Shown piece after piece: positions 56,356 through 64,000 of a stretch of 64,000 nucleotides of DNA. Position 1 is the first letter of the stretch. The number at the start of each line of letters is the position of its first letter. A program made the translations under genes and the position numbers. The DNA is taken from positions 124,001-188,000 of the forward strand of contig JACVRA010000181.1 in NCBI GenBank assembly GCA_019828545.1. The letters are read 5' to 3'. The DNA is from Paracamarosporium sp. OC-R06-R3. Taxonomy: Eukaryota > Ascomycota > Dothideomycetes > Pleosporales > Didymosphaeriaceae. The notes beneath the pieces are model-generated. The model was not told where the DNA came from. It worked only from the letters and a program-made list of their open reading frames with translations, and searched no databases.

Positions 56356-58210
56356 CTACCCCCGAAAATGCAATACTTCAGGTACGTGGGTTTCGTTGCC
56401 ATATACATCGCCCCCGAAGTTCAGAAACCCCTCGACCTGAGGTTTGGGTATCTTCAGAATATCGTCCGCGCCCCCAAAAACCCATACAGTCTGCATACCC
56501 ATCACCATGTGCTGGGTCGCATGACAGTGCACCATCCACACTCCTGGGTCCTTTACCCGGATCCGCCACGCGCGCCACCCACTTTTTGCATCCGGCTGTG
56601 TGGTGCTGTTGTACCGATATAGCATCGTAGTGTCACGCAAGACGGGTTGTGTCCCCTCGAGTTGTGATTCCATGACTTCGGCTGACCAAGCACCGGGACC
56701 ACCACCAAGGTCATAGTAATGGCCTCCGTGGGCGTGCCAGGGATGCGCATCTATCATGCCTGGTGTGACATTGTGTTTGCTAATGCCTCCGGTATTCTGC
56801 AATACGATCTCTATCACTTCTCCAATCTTGGCAGGAAAGGTTTGGGTTGATGGGTCCACGCCTCCGTTGGCAATTGCAGCATTCCAATCAGGAAGATATG
56901 CAGTTTGGTTCTTGTAGAGCGAGACGAGATATGGCTCTACAGGTGTAGTGAATGGGCGAGCAGGCACGACGGCTTCAGACCAGGAGACGTTTGCGTCGCG
57001 CCATATGAAGAAGCCGTCTTCGGTTATCTGGTTGTTGAGAATGATCCGACGGGTAACTTCGGAGGCTTTAGGAAAGTTGTTAGGTTCAAGGGGCTGTAGT
57101 TGGTAATCGAGGAATCCATTGATCGTAGATGGGAGATTGATAGGTTTCGCTGTAGGGTAGTAGTTCTTAGGCAAGCGCTGCGTGGAGTCCTCGGTTACGT
57201 TGCATGTATTCCTATAGCGCAACAGCGCATAGGATGTCGTTACAACGGGTCGCTCCCGAGACTCTATTTGAAAGTAATAATCGAGTCTCCCACTACCCTT
57301 GAGTTCGTCGCAAGTTTTTGTCTGGAAAAGTACGCTGAAGCGCTCTCCGGATCCCATTTGCAACAAATCCGTGGATTGGGGTTTGGTATAATGAGCGTCG
57401 GCTTCAATGACTTCCATAGCCTCATGGGACTCGAATGCAAAAGATGTAAGGGCCAGCGCAGTGGCTGCGACAAATCGAAACCTGTATGTTTTCCCGGGGT
57501 CAACTTCGATGCTCTCAAGGGCTGTAGTGGAGTTGTCAATGATACCGTAATTCGAAATGGTCTTGCCGTTGATCATGAAGCCGTTGGGATCATCGAATCC
57601 CAGAAGTGGGTTGGCAAGCACTCTGTTCTCAAGCCCAACATCAGTCCAATTATACAATTCCTGCAAAACGATCGTCCTTTCGTCATCGTATGTATAAGGA
57701 AGGTCGCAGCGGTCCTCGACAACCAAGGCTCCCGCGGCGCTGAGGCTCTGCATTCCGACGTGAGAGTGATAAAAATATGTCCCAGCGGTATCATTTGCGA
57801 TCGATAGTTCGTAGTCGAAGTAATGAAGAGGGGGGATTGGCCATTGGCTAGCCATTGGAGACCCATCAGAGAATGGTGAAGCGGCCTGTGCGAGACCGTG
57901 CCAGTGCTATACTACAATGAGCAAAGGAGCATATCTCGAACTAATCATAATAGCTGACCATGGTAGTATTACGATCTACCATATCATTGTAGACTCGAAT
58001 CCAGACCGTCTTTCCTTCCGGAAACCTCAGCTCTGGTCCTGGAACTGTACCGTTGACCAGAGTAGTGTACCGCTGGATCCCACCGATAGTAATGTTTTCG
58101 GCTGATATTCGTAGAGTGGCATCTGGTATGAATGACCCATCGTGAACGCGAGTTTGTAGACACTGAGCTGTCACAGTGAAACAGGCGAAGGACAATAGAG
58201 TAAAAAGCAT
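56356..58210 (-). CDS. Multicopper oxidase, secreted (laccase / ascorbate-oxidase-like)
   Basis: Oxidises phenols, ascorbate-type substrates or metals with four-electron O2 reduction. Two exons (58210-57959, 57906-56356) give 600 residues. A signal peptide (MLFTLLSFACFTVTAQC) is present. All four copper motifs are intact: HWHG at residues 85-88, formed across the intron; YFYHSHVG with His 131 and 133; HPWHAHGGHYYDLGGG near the C-terminus; and HCHATQHMVMGMQTVW, which gives the type 1 Cys/His with Met as axial ligand. Three cupredoxin domains are expected: the first includes WIRVYND, the second ENRVLANPLLGFD. Several N-glycosylation sites. Met at the axial position and the spacing favour the ascorbate-oxidase-like/ferroxidase-like groups over basidiomycete laccases. 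Upstream neighbours: DUF3237 and an esterase. Confidence 0.93.
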
Positions 58211-59544
58211 GATGAGAAAATCAATGCGGTGAGGTGAATAAGCTTCGAGACTTTCCCGATGTCTTCTAACGGTGGGAGAAACGCGAAGATTATATATGAG
58301 AGTCCCTACGCCTCAACCATCAGGATGCACCATGCTGAACGCCCGATCACGTTGATGGCGCAGACTTTGCGGTAACATACAATGATCATTGCTGATACTT
58401 CCCTTTCTGTATCCTGTAGAGACACAGCTCAGTAATCAGCAGAGTGAATGACAGACAGATACCTAGACCGAGGGCCGTATTCTTAGAAAGGGATAGACTT
58501 CGCCAGGGATGGATCATGGTTCGTGCCACAACCGTATAATTTGGGATCTGACACTAGCCAGTACCACTCTAGTTTGCAAGTCTTAGAGCAAACCGAGTGC
58601 TGCAGTTTTAATTCATCGCAAAGCTAACGCATGTCGGTGATTTCGCTTGTCGCCCAATAGGCCGCCCTCTGCTAGCGTCCTAACACTGATTTTGGGGGCG
58701 GGAAACTTAACGAAAGCCGATTGCGTAAGGTTTAACTGTCGAATGCGGAGCTTGGCTTGTACAAGCTTACTGCGGCGAGACGGCGAAAAAGTGGTGGCCG
58801 TGTCTTCTTTACGGACGTAATGCGGCGATTACTGCTGCGCCCACACGTTAGTTTCCCCACCCCGTGTAAGACACGATCGCAAGCCTCGGACAACGAGGAT
58901 AATGCGGATAACGACAGCGGATGCGGTGGTAAAGCCAGATCACTTTCTAATAGTGGAGTCGCATACAATTACCTTTTGTTTAATCCAGGTTGTCAAGGCC
59001 ATACTCTGTAGTATAACGTAACAAACGTGGTCTGAGTAGTTTTTCTAAGGACAAATCTGGTTGTATCGCAAATTTGGTCTTGAGATTGTCGTCACAATAT
59101 GCTTTACAAACTACTATCAACAACACCACAAAAAGCCGCACCTATGCCATATTCTTCTTGGGAGTTGCTTTCATCTTTCATACTTTGATTTTGAGCATAC
59201 AAGCATTTGAAAAGTTAAGTTGGCTAAGTGAATGTGCTTTCTTTCTCCTAGCGGCTCTACACTATCAGATGCATGGTCCAATCATACAGACGAGATGCTG
59301 TGGCTTTAATATGATTTTTACAAGGATATGTCATCATTGCTGATCACGTTCGAATATAGCAGCGTGAATAAGTTTACAAAGGAAGACCATGGGACATGTT
59401 GAGACATCGTCAGAAACGAAGAAAATGTCTTCTATTGATTCTGCCTATGATATACTAGCCAATCGAGATAAGAATCCAAGCAGACGAAAAGGATTGTCTA
59501 AACACCCAGACAAGACACCACTATCGTTCGATGTGGAAACATAT
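58211..59544. other. Intergenic, no gene seen
   Basis: About 1.33 kb between the multicopper oxidase start and the DUF3237 stop, both on the minus strand. The first 300 bp upstream of 58210 are promoter-like. Open frames (for example 58757-59011 plus) are short, without motifs or splice support. Confidence 0.5.
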
Positions 59545-60115
59545 TTAGGCGTTCGCAATATTCTGCACAAGATACGCCTGTACATTGACCAGAGTGCGTT
59601 CGGCATTCGGATTGACCGTGGCCAGTATAAAACCAGAATTGAGAACTCCATATCGAGATCCTCCTACGTTCAATTCCTGAAGAATTAATTGTCAGTCTCC
59701 GGAAATGTCACAGATTCAGCTTGGCACTTACAATGCGAGTTATTTGAGCCTCCGGTGTGCCAACGCCAACCTCGTGGAGATGGAATGGGAACCCATCCTC
59801 TGTCGCGCCATACAAATCGATGACAGGCTCTTGCAATGTTCCGTTTAGATAGACACGAGGAGCTGCAAGTCCGGAAGCGATGGTAGCATTCAAGAAAGGT
59901 CCCGACACTGTGCCGCCGGTAATGGCTTCAGCGACGATCGCTCCACCGGGGATGGGGACAGGATTCGGCGTTCCAAGCTCGACACTTGCAGTAAAGAGAT
60001 AGCTGGTTTTGAAGGGGAGAGCCTCTCTAGGGGCGAGCATATGCGGTTGAGCGTTCGTTTGTGGTATGCAAGCCAAGAGCGCGATGATCTGGCCAATTTT
60101 GAGAAACGTGGACAT
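59545..60115 (-). CDS. Secreted DUF3237-domain protein
   Basis: Two exons (60115-59732, 59676-59545) give 171 residues, the usual size of secreted fungal DUF3237 proteins. The signal peptide is MSTFLKIGQIIALLACIPQTNA. The DUF3237 beta-barrel pattern is visible: TSYLFTASVELGTPNPVPIP, GGAIVAEAITGGTVSGPFLN, a middle strand VIDLYGATEDGFPFHLHEVG, and the end ELNVGGSRYGVLNSGFILAT with VNVQAYLVQN. The intron junction ITRI/ELNVGG is in phase 0. No enzymatic activity is established for the family as far as I know. The conserved hydrophobic pocket is suggestive of small-molecule binding. Between a multicopper oxidase and an HSL-type esterase, it may serve a common extracellular pathway, but that is inferred from proximity. 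Confidence 0.9.
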
Positions 60116-61569
60116 TGTTAGAGAATAGATTGATGAGAGGATCTAGGTCGAATTGAATAGGATAGAATGATGAATGTGAAAGTACTTCGTGATCCAACTC
60201 GCGTCTATTAAGTATTTCTGAGATCATAGTACAACGAGTGTTCTATCTTAGATCTCTTAGGTCCATCTACGTTCGCTAGCTCAGCCACGCGTCTTACATC
60301 CTGACGTCTGCTCGCGCTAGAGAGCGCCAACATCCCAAAAAGGTTGAATGCGCGACCCTAGGCTTCTTAATTTTCACTAATCGTGAGGTTCCATTGCCGA
60401 ATATGTACGCTAGCCGGTTTAGCAGAAACATGATTGGGAATCACAACGTGCCGACGGGCGATCTCAGAGCCGCATCGGACTTTACGCGGATAAAACCAGT
60501 GATACGACAACTTCTCATGAGATGTTATTTTCCCTAATACTAAAGCAGGTGCACTGACCTGTATGCACAAGGTTAGGAACTCAACAACAATTTAACAGAT
60601 CTAATACAACTAAGTCTAAGATCCGAGGAAGAATGTGGCAAACCAACCGAAGCAGGTAACAGTCAAGACAGACGACCGCAACAAAGATAATTCGCTCGCA
60701 AAATGCTAATTCGTCATATTTGAATCGTGAAATTGAGGTGAACGTTCATGACACCAAGCGGAATTCCACTAGAAACGCGATTCGTTCAAAAATACCAGAC
60801 TATGTTAACAGTTCTATATGTATGTGTCTCCGTCTGAATATAGTAACATGTCCCAGTCGCCAAACGCTTGTGATCACTATTCTATCTTACATATTTCCAA
60901 TTGGCTGTAATTTGGTAACCCGTCTGGCATGATTGAAATGTAGCAAGAAAACAACTGCCACATGCTATCTGTTACAATAAGGTGTTTAATATGCCGAGAC
61001 ACTCAAGCTATGATTTCACTTCAGGTGTGGTGGTCCTTTCCTTCTTCAATGGTTGCGCTGCAAGTTCACTTGTTAGTGCAGGCGTATTTTGTCAGTTCAT
61101 GTAGTCTGCTGATCGCAAAAGATATCTACGATGACTTCGTTTACTTCCCTGCATGTGGAGGTGAACATCAGGGGAAAGACTTACATAGTCGCCGTTCTCA
61201 TACACAATATCAAACAAATATCTATACGGCCGTAGGCGGGCGAATTCATACAATCTTCTTTCAACCTCAGGAAAATCAAATCTTAGTAAGACGGACTTGC
61301 AAGGATCTCACAGTCGGCCGAGGAATCATCGACGAAAGTGGAGATGTTGTCTAACTCGTACGAGATGCACCTCTCGTAGGACTAAGGTTAGATTACCTAT
61401 GATCATTAATCTTCGTCGGTTTACCGAGACGTTCATTTGGGAAAGTAACTTATAAGGTAGCGTGTAAAGGCTCTGCTCTAAACGCAATCCAAATATAATT
61501 ACCCTGCCTATAGTAACTGTCAATCTCCACATTTTCATCGCTCCTCATTACAAAATCACTGTTGAAGAC
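60116..61569. other. Intergenic, no gene seen
   Basis: About 1.45 kb between divergent start codons of the DUF3237 and esterase genes. A/T-rich. Short open frames on both strands lack motifs. A shared promoter function is likely only for the two ends. Confidence 0.5.
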
Positions 61570-62614
61570 ATGAACTACGAAGCAGCCCAGAAGATTATTG
61601 AGCTAGACCCCGAGCTGCGAGAGGTAAGTAATCGCTTTCCGTTATGTTCAGATTGTTGACGCATTGCAGTTTCTGCAGCAACACAACCCTCCTGGACCTT
61701 CGGACATTCGAGGTCTCAGAGCGATGATGCAGGAAGCTGAAGTGGAGCTGGGCAAGAGTGTAGCACCGACAGGTGTCGAAGAGTTTCTCGAACAGATCCC
61801 GGTCCGAGACGGCGCAGCAATCACCATTCGCGTGCACCGACCTATGCCAGCAATTGATCGATCGCCCTTGATAGTATATTATCATCTTGGAGGATATTGT
61901 GCGGGGAGCTCTGCGCTGGCGATCCCTCTATGCCGCAATCTAGTCAAGCAGTTTGGCGCTGTCTGCGTTAACGTCGACTATCGCCTTGCACCAGAACATC
62001 CCTTTCCTGCCCCCGTAAACGACTGTTGGGATGCTTTGAAATGGGTCGCAGCTCATGCTTGTGAGCTAGGAGCGGACCCGAGTAGCGGTTTCATCGTTGG
62101 TGGTGAAAGCGCCGGTGGAAATGCATCTATTGTCCTGGCTCATCTAGCTCGAGACTTCAATCTCTCACCCCCATTGACCGGGCAATTCGCTTCGCTTCCA
62201 TATTGTCTACCACCAGACACAGTGCCGGAAAAGTATAAGCCTCTGTACCATTCCTGGGAGCAGAGTCGGAAGTTACCTGCTCTCTTCCATCACGAAACCA
62301 TCGTCATGACACGGAAAGCACATGCTCCCGACATGCAATCTCCCTTGTTTGGAGCCTTTCATCACCCTGATGGACATTCTGGTTTACCCCCAGCATATTT
62401 TCAGGTTTGTGCCCTAGACCCATTTCGAGACGAGGGTCTGGTTTATGAGAAGGTATTAAGGGAAGAGTATGGCATTGATACAAAGCTAGACCTTTATCCT
62501 GGCCTTCCGCACGCATTCTGGGCGCTATTTCCTCAGCTGAAGGCTTCAGAAAAGGCAAGGCAGGATCAAGTTAAGGGTTTTGGGTGGTTGTTGAGTAAGA
62601 CTCAACACATGTGA
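61570..62614 (+). CDS. Alpha/beta hydrolase, hormone-sensitive-lipase-type esterase
   Basis: Carboxylester hydrolase. Two exons (61570-61623, 61670-62614) give 332 residues, normal for the family. The oxyanion region is IVYYHLGGYCAGSS, where the usual HGGG reads HLGG. The nucleophile elbow is FIVGGESAGGNAS (GxSxG with Ser), the conserved VDYRLAPEHPFPAPVNDC is intact, the acid is in CALDPFRDEG, and the His in YPGLPHAFW. The catalytic triad is complete. No signal peptide, so cytosolic. Substrate unknown: short-chain or secondary-metabolite esters are typical. The second residue of the oxyanion motif is Leu instead of Gly. This may alter the oxyanion hole geometry, but the two following glycines remain. 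Neighbouring genes encode secreted proteins, so a direct pathway link is uncertain. Confidence 0.93.
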
Positions 62615-64000
62615 ACGACTTTGGTCAAGGTCGTTTCTTTAGTATACAGGGATTCATCATGCGCCTCAAAGGCTTAGAAACCTTGACAGACGTGGTTTAG
62701 GAATGAGGTATTCCGTTCGCTTCAGTATCTTCGGAGCGACATCAAGTGATCCAACAACCTCATCGAGACATAGCACACTTCCCCAGGTCATGCGAAGAGT
62801 GCTCTTTGCATGGTCTTCGAATGTAATGGTTCTTGGCACGCGATACGTCTCCTTCCATTTTGTGGCTTCAATTAGGATTTGGCCTTAGCTAGACGTACAG
62901 TGAAATATCCCCTCGTTACTAGATGTTCCATTGCAAAGGCTATCTTGTCGCCTGGCCGATCTCTGTTCCCGCAAGTCTCGTCGACGGAACCGCGCAACAC
63001 ACCCTGCATCACGAACAACCATGATCCGATAAACTTATCTGTAGTTACTAAGACCGTCGGTGACTGCCGTTCCTGGAAGAGAAGGCCGCGCTTGCAGGGC
63101 CCATCTTGTCAGTGACGGCCACGGCGAATGGTTTCTCGCGGGTTGAGGATAACAATGCTGAGATTCTGGGTGTCATCCAAAGACGAGGTTGTGCAGAAAG
63201 CCATGGCTGCTTTCCCTTCCAGGAAATTGCTCGACATCCGCCATCGAGGAAACGGTGGAAATGGAATCAACCTTTTCGTGGACGCGTCGCAGTCTTATGG
63301 GGTTGGAAGGAAGGAGCATCCACATAGGCATAGGTGTGGTCGACTTGACATGGGTTCTTGGTAGTGGGTCTGCTGTTGGCTCCTTTGGTCTGGTCGACGA
63401 AATAATTGAAGGAGGACTGATCGAACGAAATGACTAGCCTTAATTGAATTGGCAAAGCCTAGACGGAGCTCCACACGGGCTGTAGCTCATTGTATGACAC
63501 GTCTCCCCATCCGGTCGTTGTTCATGATGAAAATCCTGTACGCAGCTTCAGCTGACGAACCTGGAACCATTCCCGAGACGCCGAGTCCTTTCAAAGACAG
63601 AAAGTACACCCGAGAAGAGATACTACAACGAACTCCTACTTGGGCGAGACGCACCTATTTATGCTGCGAAGACGGAGGCTCTGCGTCATTTTCGTGCGTT
63701 TGGGCTCGCCCGATTGATCCCTGGCACAATACTATGACAAAGGCATGATCCTTTGCACTAACTAACGCTAGCGAGGAATCGTACGAGTTTTTGACTGGTA
63801 AGCAAGTCGCATCAAACAAAAAGTCGTATGTTGACCTTCCATCGTGACGCCCTGGGCGCCAAATTGGAGCACTAGACGGACTCCGCACTGGAATACCGCA
63901 ACATGTGCCACAAGTCGAGACCCAGCTGACTTTCTTGATGATATCACGTTGCGCTGCAAACGTGAGTGCATGGATTTGGTAGGATTTTTGAGTTCCGCAT
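62615..64000. other. Unresolved, possibly decayed coding sequence at window end
   Basis: About 1.4 kb without a complete gene. On the minus strand there is protein-like text in more than one frame, for example WLFVMQGVLRGSVDET and DRPGDKIAFAMEHLVTRGYFT near 63020-62900, which resembles a cupin-like strand pattern. Other pieces lie near 63440-63270. Stops and frame changes separate them and I see no clean introns. A gene extending beyond the window or a degraded one are both possible. Confidence 0.3.

Noticed and set aside
57100..57807. 235-codon open frame on the plus strand
   Set aside because: Antisense to the multicopper oxidase, whose four copper motifs are intact on the minus strand.
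1..64000. tRNA, rRNA or complete transposable elements
   Set aside because: I saw no cloverleaf with T-loop and A/B-box pattern, no rRNA segment, and no reverse transcriptase or transposase text on either strand by eye. A tRNAscan-SE or RepeatMasker run could still find degraded ones.

Overview
The window is nuclear DNA of a filamentous ascomycete (Pezizomycotina). I infer a Dothideomycete, but that is a guess. The evidence is dense spliceosomal introns of about 45-95 bp with GTNNGT donors, CTAAC/CTGAC-like branch points and AG acceptors; genes on both strands without operons; and typical fungal families: Zn2Cys6 regulators, an RTA1-like protein, a PL1 pectate lyase, a P450, an NmrA-like protein, a multicopper oxidase and a DUF3237 protein. 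I rebuilt 25 gene models by joining exons at splice sites that keep the frame and restore family motifs. All coordinates and domain calls come from reading the sequence; no search was run.

Layout. (1) 1-12.6 kb: five genes that look like a catabolic cluster: a Zn2Cys6 regulator cut by the window edge, a full-length 5-oxoprolinase, an MFS carboxylate/N-compound permease, a DUF1445 protein (D-glutamate cyclase-like) and an aspartate-type aminotransferase. A 14-bp GC-rich motif occurs in both divergent promoters of this block. (2) 12.6-26.5 kb: an RTA1-like membrane protein, a conserved membrane protein of unknown function, two further Zn2Cys6 regulators and a pectate lyase. (3) 26.5-37.8 kb: a gene-poor stretch with one BAHD acyltransferase, a clearly broken malonyl/acyl-CoA synthetase pseudogene and GC-rich sequence that reads like decayed coding DNA. 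It may be the remnant of a secondary-metabolite locus. (4) 37.8-54.9 kb: mostly conserved or housekeeping genes: an HExxH protein, dienelactone hydrolase, POF1-like nucleotidyltransferase, a small secreted protein, a CCCH-protein-type domain gene, a mitochondrial RRM protein, a P450, a small hydrophilic protein, a single-pass membrane protein and an NmrA-like reductase. A 132-bp foldback element lies between two of these genes. (5) 54.9-64 kb: tandem repeats, then a multicopper oxidase, a secreted DUF3237 protein and an HSL-type esterase, then unresolved and possibly decayed sequence to the edge.

The best candidate for an undescribed system is the first block. DUF1445 proteins of the DGLUCY type cyclise D-glutamate to 5-oxoproline, and 5-oxoprolinase opens 5-oxoproline to glutamate with ATP. 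With a permease, a transaminase and a dedicated regulator alongside, this suggests a fungal D-glutamate/pyroglutamate (or related lactam) utilisation cluster.
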